From contig OZ245815.1 in the NCBI GenBank assembly GCA_965228425.1, forward strand, positions 1,178,001 through 1,242,000: DNA of 64,000 nucleotides. The letters are read 5' to 3'. Position 1 is the stretch's first letter, and each line of letters begins with the position of its first letter. Below, in pieces: positions 1 through 9,011 of this stretch. The DNA comes from JAJFJD01 sp965228425. GTDB taxonomy: Bacteria; Pseudomonadota; Alphaproteobacteria; UBA8366. The translations under genes and the position numbers were made by a program. The notes below the pieces were generated by a model. That model saw only the letters and a program-made list of their open reading frames with translations, was not told where the DNA came from and made no database searches.

Positions 1-107
1 GTTACCGTCGGGATGGCTATGTCCTGCGGCCGCTCCGCAACCTGGGCTGTCTCATGCTCTATTTCCTCGGCGTCCCGCCGCGCACCATCGTCAAGCTCTA
101 CGGGTGA
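1..107 (+). CDS. C-terminal end of a probable family-2 glycosyltransferase (partial)
   Basis: Only the last 34 codons are inside the window, read in frame 3 and ending at the TGA at 105-107. The visible tail contains RNLGCLMLYFLGVPP and ends in VKLYG, which resembles the end of TIGR04283-type transferase-2 proteins. That identification rests mainly on context: the next gene is the usual partner family (DUF2064 transferase 1) and the two overlap by four bases (GTGA). The length before the window edge cannot be judged. Confidence 0.55.
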   Translation, partial: YRRDGYVLRPLRNLGCLMLYFLGVPPRTIVKLYG

Positions 108-697
108 GGCCGCGCCTCGTCATATTCGCGAAAGCGCCTCGCCTGGGCACGGTAAAGACCCGGCTCGCCCGCGATATCGGGCCGGTCGCGGCGCTGCAGT
201 TCTACGTCAACACGATGCGTCGGATCACCCGCCGGTTGGCGCGCGATCCGCGCTGGGACACGGTGCTGGCGGTGACGCCGGGCGATGGTGGCTGGCCTGC
301 CGGTGTTCCCCGCATCGCGCAAGGCACCGGCGATCTCGGCGACCGCATGGACCGGGTGATGCGGACGATGCCGCCGGGCCCGGTCGTCATCATCGGTACG
401 GACATTCCCGACATCGAGCCGCGGCATATTGCCCAGGCCTTCGCGCGGCTCGGCGATCATGGGGCGGTCTTCGGACCGGCGGACGATGGCGGCTACTGGC
501 TGATCGGGCTGCGACGGCGGCCGTTCACGCCGCGGTTGGCCGGGCCGGTGCGCTGGTCGACCGAACACGCCCTGGTGGACACGCGCCGGCTGCTCGGGCC
601 GAGGGTGACGACGGCGATGCTGGAAACACTGACGGATGTAGATGACGGCGCGGGGCTGGCCCGCTGGCGGGACAAACAGCGGCGTGGGCGGCGTTAG
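104..697 (+). CDS. DUF2064 / TIGR04282 family glycosyltransferase
   Basis: A 197-residue protein of the family called rSAM/selenodomain-associated transferase 1, a small GT-A-like nucleotidyl-sugar transferase fold. Seen in the sequence: an N-terminal IFAKAPRLGTVKTRLA motif matching the family's (F)xKxPxxGxVKTRL nucleotide-binding start, then VIIGTDIPDI (the GTD/SD acid motif) and GPADDGGYWLIGL, which is highly diagnostic. The GTG start at 104 overlaps the TGA of the preceding glycosyltransferase, indicating translational coupling. The exact donor and acceptor are unknown for the family, so only the transferase fold is claimed. Confidence 0.85.
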   Translation: MRPRLVIFAKAPRLGTVKTRLARDIGPVAALQFYVNTMRRITRRLARDPRWDTVLAVTPGDGGWPAGVPRIAQGTGDLGDRMDRVMRTMPPGPVVIIGTDIPDIEPRHIAQAFARLGDHGAVFGPADDGGYWLIGLRRRPFTPRLAGPVRWSTEHALVDTRRLLGPRVTTAMLETLTDVDDGAGLARWRDKQRRGRR

Positions 698-1221
698 GTT
701 TCCTGCAGCCGCGGCATCAGTTCGACGAAATTGCAGGGCCGGAACCGGTTGTCGAGCTGGTGCACCAAGATTTCATCCCAGGCATCGCGGCAGGCCCCGG
801 TCGATCCCGGGAGGGCAAACAGATAGGTGCCCTGTGCGACGCCGGCCATGGCGCGGCTTTGGATCGTCGACGTGCCGATCTTCTGATAGCTGACCCACCG
901 GAACAACTCGCCGAAACCGGGGATGTCCTTCTCGCAAATCCGGTCGAAGGCCTCCGGCGTGACGTCGCGTCCGGTGACGCCGGTGCCGCCGGTGGCGATC
1001 ACCACGTCGATCTCCGGGTCGGCGACCCAATCCGCCAAGATATCGGCGATGGTATCCGCTTCGTCCTTGACGATCTTACGTGCCGCCAGGACATGCCCGG
1101 CGCTTTCCAGCCGCTCGACCAGGGTGTCGCCCGACCGGTCGTCGGCTTCCGTTCGCGTATCGGAAACGGTCAGGACTGCGATGTTGACGGGTAGAAAAGG
1201 CCGTTTTTCATCCAGTGGCAC
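694..1221 (-). CDS. moaB: Molybdenum cofactor biosynthesis protein MoaB
   Basis: A 175-residue MoaB/MogA-type protein that adenylylates molybdopterin or supports molybdate insertion in cytosolic molybdenum cofactor synthesis. The family core is visible: VLTVSDTRTEADDRSGDTL near the N-terminus, then IDVVIATGGTGVTGRDVTPEA, the MPT-binding GGTG loop, and LFALPGSTGACRDAW near the C-terminus. Start is GTG; no in-frame ATG lies before the conserved core. Its start is 5 nt after the stop of the lytic transglycosylase gene on the same strand, so the two are probably co-transcribed although unrelated in function. Its end abuts the convergent DUF2064 gene. Confidence 0.93.
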   Translation of the reverse strand: MPLDEKRPFLPVNIAVLTVSDTRTEADDRSGDTLVERLESAGHVLAARKIVKDEADTIADILADWVADPEIDVVIATGGTGVTGRDVTPEAFDRICEKDIPGFGELFRWVSYQKIGTSTIQSRAMAGVAQGTYLFALPGSTGACRDAWDEILVHQLDNRFRPCNFVELMPRLQET

Positions 1222-1226
1222 GATAC

Positions 1227-3365
1227 TCAGAGTCCCGTGGCGTTTTCACTCGCATAGCTGCTCGGCTTGCTGTCGAGCGAGGTGTAGCTCGGCCACTCGC
1301 CGGATGCAATGGCGTCGAGCGACGGCGCGGGCTGACCAAGGCGGTAACGGTAGATCCAAAGATTGGTCAAAACGCGCTCGACATAGTCACGGGTTTCGCT
1401 GAGCGGAATGCTCTCGATGAACAGCAGCGGGTCGCCCAGATAGTCGTTGCGCCGCCGCCATTTCCGCAGGTTGCCTGGACCGCCGTTATACGCCGCGACC
1501 GTATAGAACAGGTCGCCGTCGATGTTGGGGTCTTCCAGCAGATGATGAACGTATTTCTGACCCAGAGTCATGTTCAGCTCGGGGTCGAAGAGTTGGCCCC
1601 GCCGCGATCCGCGGAACCGCTTGCCGGCCATGTAGCTGGCGGTGCGCGGCATCAGCTGCATCAACCCGCGCGCGCCGGCGCGGCTCTTGGCCCGGATTCG
1701 AAAGCGCGATTCCTGCCGCATCACGGCGTATAACAACGCACGGTCGATGGTAAAGCCGTTCGCCGGCTTCCATTCGGGCAGCGGGTAGAGGGCCGAATCG
1801 TACGTCTCGTTGTCGCGGTGGTGCAGTACGTCGCCGACGCGCAGCGACAGCGACGGCAGATTGTGCCGCACCGAAACGGACACCAGCACGCGCGCCATCT
1901 CGGGCGAGAGGGCGCCGCCGATCCGCTTCAGCTCCTTTTCCGCCCGGCTTACCTCGTCGACCTGCAACAGGGCGACCGCGCGTTTCACATGCGGCTTCTC
2001 CTGCAGGGCCTGCCAGGCGTTGCCGGTCGGCGAGGGCAACGACCAGTCGTAAGACGGTTCGGTGCCGAGCGACCGGATCGCCAGAAGACCATAGAAGGTG
2101 CGCGGATAGCGCGCCGCCTTCTTCAAATAGTAATTCACGCGGTCCGGTTTCCCGCTTACCAGATAGGCGCGCCCGGCCCAGAAGGCCGCAGCGGACCGGG
2201 TCCATTTGGAGCGGAGCTTGCCGTCGGACATGGCGCCGAAATGCCAGGCGGCCAACTCGGCGTCGCCAAGCCGCCACGCGGCCAGTCCGGCCCACCAATG
2301 CGCCATCGGCACCACGGTGCCGGATCGCTTGCCTGCTGGCGATGCGAGTTCCAGAGCTTTCTTGGCCTTGCCCATATGGAATAGACCGCCGGCGACCTGC
2401 GCGCGGCTCTCGTCCAGGCTGACCGCATCGAAGACGCGCCGGGTCTTCGACCGGTTGAGCAGCTTCAAGGCCCGCGTCGTGCGGCCGCGATAGAGGTGGT
2501 TGCGGATGCGGCGTTGGGTGGTCCGGACATAGCGCCGCTTCCAGGAACTCAGCCGGTGATAGCCGGTGCGGCCCTCGTAACGATCGCGGCGGGTCTGTTG
2601 TACGACAAATTTCTCGCGGACCGGCTGCGGCGGCCGGCGGTAATTCTTCGGTCGCCGCTTGAGGGCCAACTTGTAGACGCGTTCCGCGCCGGGATGATCG
2701 CGGTAGCGGACCATCCAGTCCCGCAGTTCCTTATAGCGGGAGCGATAGTTGCGGTGCATCAGCCGTTGGTATTTCACATGGCCGAGTAATACGGGGTTCG
2801 AGAGTTTCTTGATCAACTTGTCGGCCTGGCTCCAGCGCCGCCGCTCCTGGAGATCGAATATCCGTTGATACAGGTTGGCATCCGATGCCGAGAGGATGCG
2901 CGGCAAATCGACGCCGGACATCGGCGTGGCGTCATGCGCCGGTAAATTGGCAATTTGCTGCGGGTCCGGCGTCTGAACGACGCCGGCCGCGGTCAGCGGC
3001 GCCTGCGTTGCGATAGGTGGTTCGGCCGCCGGGATTTCTCCGGTCGCCTCGGCCGCCTGATCGGCGTTCTCGCCCACGGCGCGATAGTCTTCGACCGGGT
3101 TGGCGGCGGCTCTTTTCCGTGCGTGTTCGGCGGCCCGGATGCGGGCGGCCTCGTCGCGGGAAAGCTGCCGCAGCATCGACCGGACCGAGCTTGTCGGGAC
3201 GGATACATCCGTGTCCGGCGTGGTCATCAGGAAGCCCGGCACCGGCTTATCGCTGGAATCGTAGAATTCCAAATCCTCCGCCGCGGTTGCGGCGGTGGCA
3301 AAGCTGATAGCCGAAAACAGGGCGATCAAACGGACGGCGTCGCGCGTTTGCGTGAACCTTGGCAT
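1227..3365 (-). CDS. Soluble lytic murein transglycosylase (Slt type)
   Basis: A periplasmic peptidoglycan-cleaving enzyme of about 712 residues that forms 1,6-anhydromuramyl products. The N-terminus has a signal peptide with a hydrophobic stretch ending ATAATAA. A long helical superhelix region follows (roughly residues 140-500), then the SLT domain with LLYAVMRQESRF, whose Glu (near residue 552) is the expected catalytic acid. GARGLMQLMP and AAYNGGPGNL motifs follow. I chose the ATG at 3365; an in-frame TTG lies two codons upstream. No strong ribosome binding site is adjacent, and a GC-rich dyad (3377-3391) sits just upstream. moaB follows closely on the same strand. Confidence 0.92.
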   Translation of the reverse strand: MPRFTQTRDAVRLIALFSAISFATAATAAEDLEFYDSSDKPVPGFLMTTPDTDVSVPTSSVRSMLRQLSRDEAARIRAAEHARKRAAANPVEDYRAVGENADQAAEATGEIPAAEPPIATQAPLTAAGVVQTPDPQQIANLPAHDATPMSGVDLPRILSASDANLYQRIFDLQERRRWSQADKLIKKLSNPVLLGHVKYQRLMHRNYRSRYKELRDWMVRYRDHPGAERVYKLALKRRPKNYRRPPQPVREKFVVQQTRRDRYEGRTGYHRLSSWKRRYVRTTQRRIRNHLYRGRTTRALKLLNRSKTRRVFDAVSLDESRAQVAGGLFHMGKAKKALELASPAGKRSGTVVPMAHWWAGLAAWRLGDAELAAWHFGAMSDGKLRSKWTRSAAAFWAGRAYLVSGKPDRVNYYLKKAARYPRTFYGLLAIRSLGTEPSYDWSLPSPTGNAWQALQEKPHVKRAVALLQVDEVSRAEKELKRIGGALSPEMARVLVSVSVRHNLPSLSLRVGDVLHHRDNETYDSALYPLPEWKPANGFTIDRALLYAVMRQESRFRIRAKSRAGARGLMQLMPRTASYMAGKRFRGSRRGQLFDPELNMTLGQKYVHHLLEDPNIDGDLFYTVAAYNGGPGNLRKWRRRNDYLGDPLLFIESIPLSETRDYVERVLTNLWIYRYRLGQPAPSLDAIASGEWPSYTSLDSKPSSYASENATGL

Positions 3366-3376
3366 GGTCAATTTGA

Positions 3377-3391
3377 AGGGGTTTAACCCCT
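3377..3391. promoter_or_regulatory. Perfect dyad immediately upstream of the transglycosylase start
   Basis: AGGGGTT/AACCCCT, 7-bp arms around one base, lies 12-26 bases upstream of the minus-strand ATG at 3365, in the 5' leader where a Shine-Dalgarno sequence would sit. It could be an operator or a leader hairpin affecting initiation. This is a sequence observation only. Confidence 0.35.
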
Positions 3392-3408
3392 GCTCCCCTA
3401 AGTCTTTA

Positions 3409-3437
3409 TGAGTAGAATTATCGCGAATTTCTACTCA
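3409..3437. promoter_or_regulatory. 9-bp inverted repeat in the AT-rich spacer between udg and slt
   Basis: TGAGTAGAA and TTCTACTCA form perfect 9-bp arms separated by 11 bases that contain the palindrome TCGCGA. The site lies 44-72 bases upstream of the transglycosylase start. Its geometry suits a dimeric regulator operator better than a terminator, since no T-run follows on either strand. The binding protein is unknown. Confidence 0.4.
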
Positions 3438-3506
3438 AATCGCAAGCATTAGGGATAAAGAATTAGTATAGATTTATGAACAACTGATTTACTTAAGAAT
3501 TTATGG

Positions 3507-4385
3507 TTAATTATTATTAACAATTTCATTTAATTTATAACGAAGACTAAGTAAATCACACCAAGATTCTCTTTTTTGACCTGGTTGTCGCAACAAATAC
3601 GCAGGATGGAAGGTCGCAATAGCTGGTATCGGCGCGTCGAGACCCGGCGAATAGTGTTCGTACCACTTGCCCCGCAGGCGCATGATGCCTTCGGTGCGGT
3701 CGAGCATTGTCTTGGCCGCGGTGCCGCCGAGGTAGACCAATACCTTTGGTGCGGCCAGTTCGATATGCCGGCGGATAAAGGGCATGCAGGCCGCGATCTC
3801 CGCGGTGGTCGGGCTTCGGTTGCCCGGCGGCCGCCAGAACAGGATGTTGGAAATATAGGCGCCCTTGTCGCCATGCTCGCCGCGCGCCAACCCGATCGGG
3901 GCCAGCATTTGATCGAGCAACTTGCCGCTGGCGCCGACGAAGGGCTTGCCCCGCCGGTCCTCTTCGACGCCGGGCGCTTCCCCGACGAACATCACTGCGG
4001 AGTCGGCATGGCCGTCGGAAAACACCGTGTTGGTCGCGGTGAACTTCAGGGCGCATCCTTCGAAGGCGGCAACGGCTTCCCGCAACTCGTCCAGTGTCTT
4101 GGCGCCCGATGCGGCGCTCGATGCGTCCGCCGCCCCCTGCGCCGGCGCCACCAGATCCGGCGACGCCGCGACCGCCGGTCGCGTTTGTGCGGACGGCGAA
4201 GTGGCTTGAGGTGTAGGCGGGCCGGTTTGCGCAGGCTGCGGCGCGGGTTGTTGCGATGGAGAAGGGGTCGCAAAGCGGTCGATCGGTGCATCGGCGATCG
4301 CTTCGTCGGCGCCCATCTCGGTGAGCCAGCGCAGCGCCGCTTCAGGGCTCAGTTCCGGGGGCATATCGCGGTCGTTTCCGGCCAT
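3507..4385 (-). CDS. Uracil-DNA glycosylase, family 4/5-like
   Basis: A base-excision repair enzyme removing uracil from DNA, about 292 residues. Start chosen at the ATG at 4385 with GAGGA nine bases upstream; a longer TTG-start reading to 4418 lacks support. After a Pro/Gln/Ala-rich linker (about residues 40-95) come GCALKFTATNTVF, then FVGEAPGVEEDRRGKPFVG (catalytic motif 1 and the uracil-binding loop), SNILFWRPPGNR, and ATFHPAYLLRQP (motif 2). Canonical family-4 enzymes bind a 4Fe-4S cluster with four Cys; only three Cys are present here and the CxxC pair is reduced to one Cys. The last codons are unusually AT-rich (NNN before the stop). Confidence 0.87.
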   Translation of the reverse strand: MAGNDRDMPPELSPEAALRWLTEMGADEAIADAPIDRFATPSPSQQPAPQPAQTGPPTPQATSPSAQTRPAVAASPDLVAPAQGAADASSAASGAKTLDELREAVAAFEGCALKFTATNTVFSDGHADSAVMFVGEAPGVEEDRRGKPFVGASGKLLDQMLAPIGLARGEHGDKGAYISNILFWRPPGNRSPTTAEIAACMPFIRRHIELAAPKVLVYLGGTAAKTMLDRTEGIMRLRGKWYEHYSPGLDAPIPAIATFHPAYLLRQPGQKRESWCDLLSLRYKLNEIVNNN

Positions 4386-4484
4386 TCTGATCCGTCCTCG
4401 CTCGGGACTCTCTACCAAAATAGACTAGATTGCTATAGACATCGGCCAACAACAATTACAGTGCACTAGACGAGGCGGACGAAA

Positions 4485-6131
4485 ATGGAACGGGACTCCA
4501 TGGAATATGACGTCGTCATCGTCGGCGGCGGCCCGGCGGGGCTGGCGGCGGCGATACGGCTGAAACAGCTGTGTGGAGAGCAGGAAAAGGACGTTAACGT
4601 CTGCCTGATCGAGAAGGGCTCGGAGGTGGGCGCCCATATCCTGTCGGGCGCGGTTCTCGAGACGCGCGCGTTGGACGAGTTGATCCCCGACTGGTCCGAC
4701 AAGGATGCGCCGCTGAACACGCCCGTGACCGACGAGAAGTTCATGTTCCTGTCGGAGAGTGGCGGTTTTTCGATCCCGAACTTCCTGCTGCCGCCGCCGA
4801 TGCACAACAAGGGCAACTACATCATCAGCCTCGGGAATCTGTGCCGCTGGCTCGGCGAACAGGCGGAAGCGCTTGGCGTGGAAATCTATCCTGGCTTCGC
4901 GGCGTCCGAGGTGCTGTACGACGACACCGGCGCGGTGCGCGGGGTGGCGACCGGCGACATGGGCGTCACCCGGGAGGGCGAGCAAGGCCCGAACTTCCAG
5001 CCGGGCATGGAGCTGCACGCGAAATACACCTTCTTCGCCGAAGGGTGCCGCGGGCACCTCGGCAAGGAACTGATGGAGAAATTCAATCTGCGCGACGGCG
5101 TGGAGGCGCAGACCTACGGCATCGGTCTGAAAGAACTGTGGGAGGTCGAGCCGGAAAACCATCAGGAAGGCCTCGTCGTGCACACCGCCGGCTGGCCGAT
5201 GGATAGCGGTACCTACGGCGGCTCGTTCCTGTATCATCTGGAAAACAACATGGTCTCGGTCGGATATGTCGTCGGGCTGGATTACACGAACCCGTTCCTG
5301 TCACCGTACGAGGAATTCCAACGCTTCAAGACGCATCCCAAGATTCGCGGTACTTTCGAGGGTGGCCGCCGCGTCGCCTATGGGGCGCGGGCGATCAACG
5401 AAGGCGGGTTGCAATCGCTGCCGAAAATGTCCTTCCCCGGCGGTTTGCTTATCGGTTGTGACGCCGGCACCGTGAACATGCCCAAGATCAAGGGGTCCCA
5501 TACCGCGATGAAGTCCGGCATGATCGCCGCTGAGTTGGCCTTCGAGGCCTTGACCGGCGGCGCGCCGGAACCCGAACTGGCCGGATACGGCGACGCCTTC
5601 CGAGCCTCCTGGGCCTACAAGGAGTTGCACGAGGCCCGCAATGTGCGGCCGGCGTTCAAATGGGGCCTGCTGGGCGGCACGCTTTATACCGGGATCGACC
5701 AGGTGCTGTTGCGCGGCAAGGCCCCGTGGACCTTGAGCCATGGGCACGCGGACCACGAGACGCTGCGCAAGGCCGCCGATAGCAAGCCGATCGACTACCC
5801 CAAACCCGACGGGAAGATAACCTTCGACCGTCTGACCAGCGTGTCCTTCTCGGCGACCAACCACGAGGAAGACCAGCCGGTCCATCTCACGCTGCAGGAC
5901 GATGCGGTGCCGATCGAGATCAACCTCGCCGAATACGATGCGCCGGAACAGCGTTATTGCCCGGCCGGGGTGTACGAGATCGTACGCGAGGATGACGGCT
6001 CCAATCCGCGTCTGCAGATCAATGCGCAGAACTGCGTTCATTGTAAGACCTGCGACATCAAGGACCCGACCCAGAACATCAAATGGGTGGTGCCGGAGGG
6101 TGGCGGCGGGCCGAATTATCCCAATATGTAG
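4485..6131 (+). CDS. Electron transfer flavoprotein-ubiquinone oxidoreductase (ETF-QO)
   Basis: A 548-residue inner-membrane-associated flavoprotein that passes electrons from ETF, reduced by acyl-CoA and related dehydrogenases, to ubiquinone. The N-terminus has VVIVGGGPAGLAAAIRL, the FAD dinucleotide-binding motif. The middle has the family stretch GSFLYHLENNMVSVGYVVGL and LIGCDAGTVNMPKIKGSHTA. The C-terminus carries the complete ferredoxin-like 4Fe-4S set: YCPAGVYE plus CVHCKTCDIKDP. Length matches the family. The start at 4485 has GAGG upstream; an internal ATG at 4500 is a possible alternative. The gene is divergent from the uracil-DNA glycosylase and fits a fatty/amino-acid-oxidising lifestyle suggested by other genes here. 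Confidence 0.97.
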   Translation: MERDSMEYDVVIVGGGPAGLAAAIRLKQLCGEQEKDVNVCLIEKGSEVGAHILSGAVLETRALDELIPDWSDKDAPLNTPVTDEKFMFLSESGGFSIPNFLLPPPMHNKGNYIISLGNLCRWLGEQAEALGVEIYPGFAASEVLYDDTGAVRGVATGDMGVTREGEQGPNFQPGMELHAKYTFFAEGCRGHLGKELMEKFNLRDGVEAQTYGIGLKELWEVEPENHQEGLVVHTAGWPMDSGTYGGSFLYHLENNMVSVGYVVGLDYTNPFLSPYEEFQRFKTHPKIRGTFEGGRRVAYGARAINEGGLQSLPKMSFPGGLLIGCDAGTVNMPKIKGSHTAMKSGMIAAELAFEALTGGAPEPELAGYGDAFRASWAYKELHEARNVRPAFKWGLLGGTLYTGIDQVLLRGKAPWTLSHGHADHETLRKAADSKPIDYPKPDGKITFDRLTSVSFSATNHEEDQPVHLTLQDDAVPIEINLAEYDAPEQRYCPAGVYEIVREDDGSNPRLQINAQNCVHCKTCDIKDPTQNIKWVVPEGGGGPNYPNM

Positions 6132-6268
6132 GGCAACCGATTGCCGCTGTTGGCGTTGCGGCAACTCGAGTAGTATTTCGCCGGAATACCCCTGCCGGAG
6201 AGTTGTATGTGGCGCCGGATTGGGTCATTTTTCATGCCATGAGTGCAAAGAGGATCTCGGATAAGCCC

Positions 6269-8050
6269 ATGCTGCGCATACGGATAGGGTATCGGACGGC
6301 CGCTAAGAGAGTGGCGCTCGCCACGATGGTCGGCGGCGCATTGATCGCCTGCACGCCGGACGAGGAAACCAGCAGCCAGGATGTCGCCGATGTCGGCCGC
6401 TCGGCGATAAAGCTGAAGGGAACGCCCGCCGAAGGGTCCGTCTTCGGGAGTTTCCTGGCCGGCCGTTTTGCCGAGAGCGAGTCCGACCTTTCCTTCGCCG
6501 CCAGTATGATGGAACGCGTCCTGGAGGAAAATCCGGACGACGCGCGTATCCTGCGGCGCGCCTTTACCCTGACCCTCGGCGCCGGCAAGACGAAACGCGC
6601 ATCCGAGCTCGCGAAACGCTATCTCGACGGCGGCGGTACGCTGACCTCCGCTTCGCTGCTGGTCGCCGCGCAGGATCTGAAATCCGGCGAATACGATGCC
6701 GCCCTGGCGCGCATCGAGGCATTGCCGAACAGCGGTCTCGGGCGTTTCGCCAAGCCGCTCGGTCGGTCCTGGCTGTTTGCCGCCAAGAAGGATTACGACG
6801 GTGCGCTGACGGCGCTCGGCGAGCTTGAGAAGGAAAAGGGCTTCGAGGCGATGGCGGGCCTACACTCGGGGCTTATCGAGGAACAGGCCGGCCGGCCCGA
6901 GGCGGCGGAGAAACGCTACCGGAAGCTCGCGGAGAATCCGAAGGAAGCCGCGTCGCGCGTGGTTCGGGTCCTGGCCTCGCTGTTGCAGCGCTCCGGCAAG
7001 GCGGACGAAGCCCGCAAGGTGATCGAGGCCAAGCTGGAGCACACGCCCGAGAGCATGATCCTTCTCGAGGATCTGCAAGTTCTGAAGGATGGCAAGAAGC
7101 TGCCGCAACTCGTATCGACGCCGGTGCAGGGTTTCGCCGAAGGATTGTTCAACATCGCGTCGGCGCTACCGCGTGACCGGGCGGAGAATATCGTCCTGCT
7201 GTACGGGCGTGTCGCGCTTGACCTGGATCCGAAATTCTCGCTCAGCAGTCTGTTGGTCGGCGACGTGCTGGTCTCGCGCGAACGCTTCAACGAAGCGATA
7301 AAGGTCTACCGCGAAGTGCCGAAGGACACCGCCTACGGTTGGTCCGCGCAGCTTCGCATCGCCGATGCCCTATACGAGTTGGAGAAGCTGGACGAAGCGA
7401 CGGCTCATCTGGAGGATATGGCCAAGCAGCGGCCAAACCGAATGGACATGCTGCTGAAACTCGGCAACTACTTACGGTACAAGGAAAAATTCACCGAAGC
7501 CGTGAAGGCTTACGATCGCGCCTTTGAGCGGCTGAAGAATCCAGGCCGTCGGCATTGGACGCTGTACTATTCCCGCGGCATCGCGCTGGAGCGCTCCAAG
7601 CAATGGGATCGCGCCGAGAAGGATTTCCTGAAGGCGCTGGAGTTCGAGCCGGAACAGCCCTATGTGCTCAACTACCTCGGATATTCCTGGGTCGAGCAGG
7701 GTAAGAATATCGACCAAGCCCGCGACATGATTCAACGTGCGGTGCAGCAGCGGCAGAACGACGGCTATATCGTCGACAGCATGGGCTGGGTGCTATACCG
7801 GCTCGGCAACTACAAGGATGCCGTTACCCAGTTGGAACGGGCGGTGCAGTTGCGGCCGCAGGATCCGGTGATCAATGATCATCTCGGCGATGCCTATTGG
7901 CGTGTCGGCCGGCGGCACGAGGCGCGCTTCCAGTGGCGCCGCGCCCTCAGCTTCAAGCCGACGGACGAGAATAAGGAAAAGATCGAGGGCAAGCTCAAGG
8001 AAGGCTTGGGCGATCCGGAACCGCTCGGTAAATCGGATAAGAATGGATGA
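6269..8050 (+). CDS. TPR-repeat lipoprotein
   Basis: About 593 residues. From the ATG at 6269 the N-terminus is MLRIRIGYRTAAKRV followed by a hydrophobic stretch ending GGALIAC, a lipobox with the Cys about 28 residues in, so it is probably a membrane-anchored periplasmic lipoprotein. The rest is helical with many tetratricopeptide-like units; the clearest are at the C-terminus (YVLNYLGYSWVEQGKN, YIVDSMGWVLYRLGNYKDAV, PVINDHLGDAYWRVGR). TPR arrays act as protein-interaction scaffolds; no catalytic domain is visible. ATG at 6239 is an alternative start. The stop overlaps the ispE start (ATGA), so the two are co-translated. Confidence 0.8.
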   Translation: MLRIRIGYRTAAKRVALATMVGGALIACTPDEETSSQDVADVGRSAIKLKGTPAEGSVFGSFLAGRFAESESDLSFAASMMERVLEENPDDARILRRAFTLTLGAGKTKRASELAKRYLDGGGTLTSASLLVAAQDLKSGEYDAALARIEALPNSGLGRFAKPLGRSWLFAAKKDYDGALTALGELEKEKGFEAMAGLHSGLIEEQAGRPEAAEKRYRKLAENPKEAASRVVRVLASLLQRSGKADEARKVIEAKLEHTPESMILLEDLQVLKDGKKLPQLVSTPVQGFAEGLFNIASALPRDRAENIVLLYGRVALDLDPKFSLSSLLVGDVLVSRERFNEAIKVYREVPKDTAYGWSAQLRIADALYELEKLDEATAHLEDMAKQRPNRMDMLLKLGNYLRYKEKFTEAVKAYDRAFERLKNPGRRHWTLYYSRGIALERSKQWDRAEKDFLKALEFEPEQPYVLNYLGYSWVEQGKNIDQARDMIQRAVQQRQNDGYIVDSMGWVLYRLGNYKDAVTQLERAVQLRPQDPVINDHLGDAYWRVGRRHEARFQWRRALSFKPTDENKEKIEGKLKEGLGDPEPLGKSDKNG

Positions 8051-8919
8051 GCGGTCGGGACGCCGGCATTGTCGCGGTTGAAGCGCCCGCGAAGGTAAAC
8101 CTCTATCTGCATGTTACCGCCCGCCGCTCGGACGGATACCACGAACTCGATACATTGATGGTGTTCACGGACCTGGGTGACCGGCTGACCGTAGCACCGT
8201 CGGACGGATTATCGCTGGCGGTCGAGGGACCGTTCGCCGGGAACCTGCCCACTGACCCTGAGAGCAACCTGGTGATGAAGGCGGCGCGCGCTCTGGCCGA
8301 GGCCGCTGGTGTCGTGCCGACGGCGGCGATGACGCTGACGAAGAACCTACCGGTCTCCGCCGGGCTGGGCAGCGGATCGTCCGACGCGGCCGCCGCCTTG
8401 AAGGCGTTAGCACGCCATTGGGGTATCCCTGCGGGGAGCGTCGACTTGAGCAAGATCGGCCTTGGCCTCGGCTCGGACATTCCGGGTTGCCTCGAAGCCC
8501 GGTCGATTTTCGTCAGCGGCACCGGCGACCGCATCGCGCCGACGCCGCCGTTGCCGCCGGCCGACATGCTGTTGGTGAACCCGGGGGTGCAGCTTTCCAC
8601 GAAGTCGGTATTCGAGGCCCGAAAGGGCGGGTTTTCCCCGGAAGCGCGCTTCGACAAGGCGCCGGGTGACGTTCGCGCCCTTGCCGATTTGCTGGAAAAT
8701 CGGACCAATGACCTGACCGATCCGGCGATCCGGTTGAGCCCGATCATCGAGGAGGTGTTGGCGGCGATCGATTCGGCGCCCGGCTGCCGCCTCGCCCGGA
8801 TGTCGGGCAGTGGCGCCACCTGTTTCGGCCTGTTCGACGACGCCGAGACGGCCACTCGGGCGCAGGAGCAAATCCAGCGCGAAAACTGGTGGGCCGCCGT
8901 AACGCGGTTGATCGGTTGA
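8047..8919 (+). CDS. ispE: 4-diphosphocytidyl-2-C-methyl-D-erythritol kinase
   Basis: A 290-residue GHMP-family kinase that phosphorylates CDP-ME at the 2-hydroxyl in the MEP pathway of isoprenoid precursor synthesis. Family motifs are clear: VEAPAKVNLYLHVTARRSDGYHELDTL at the start (Lys and His of the substrate pocket), then LPVSAGLGSGSSDAAAALKAL, the GHMP ATP-binding loop, and RMSGSGATCFGLF near the C-terminus. The ATG overlaps the TGA of the TPR lipoprotein gene. Length is normal. A tRNA-Gln gene follows after about 90 bases. Confidence 0.97.
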   Translation: MSGRDAGIVAVEAPAKVNLYLHVTARRSDGYHELDTLMVFTDLGDRLTVAPSDGLSLAVEGPFAGNLPTDPESNLVMKAARALAEAAGVVPTAAMTLTKNLPVSAGLGSGSSDAAAALKALARHWGIPAGSVDLSKIGLGLGSDIPGCLEARSIFVSGTGDRIAPTPPLPPADMLLVNPGVQLSTKSVFEARKGGFSPEARFDKAPGDVRALADLLENRTNDLTDPAIRLSPIIEEVLAAIDSAPGCRLARMSGSGATCFGLFDDAETATRAQEQIQRENWWAAVTRLIG

Positions 8920-9011
8920 GCCGGGTCCATAAGGAACCGGAATGCCGTGCGGGAGATTGCCATCGAACGTCTTGCCGTGCGCGGCGTTCGCCTCTATGTT
9001 TCCGCCGCCGT

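Noticed and set aside
4425..5237. Long minus-strand frame antisense to ETF-QO, with others at 1486-2298 and 29390-30559
   Set aside because: Codon-structure shadows of strongly supported genes; the translations are rich in Arg, His and Pro without domain motifs.
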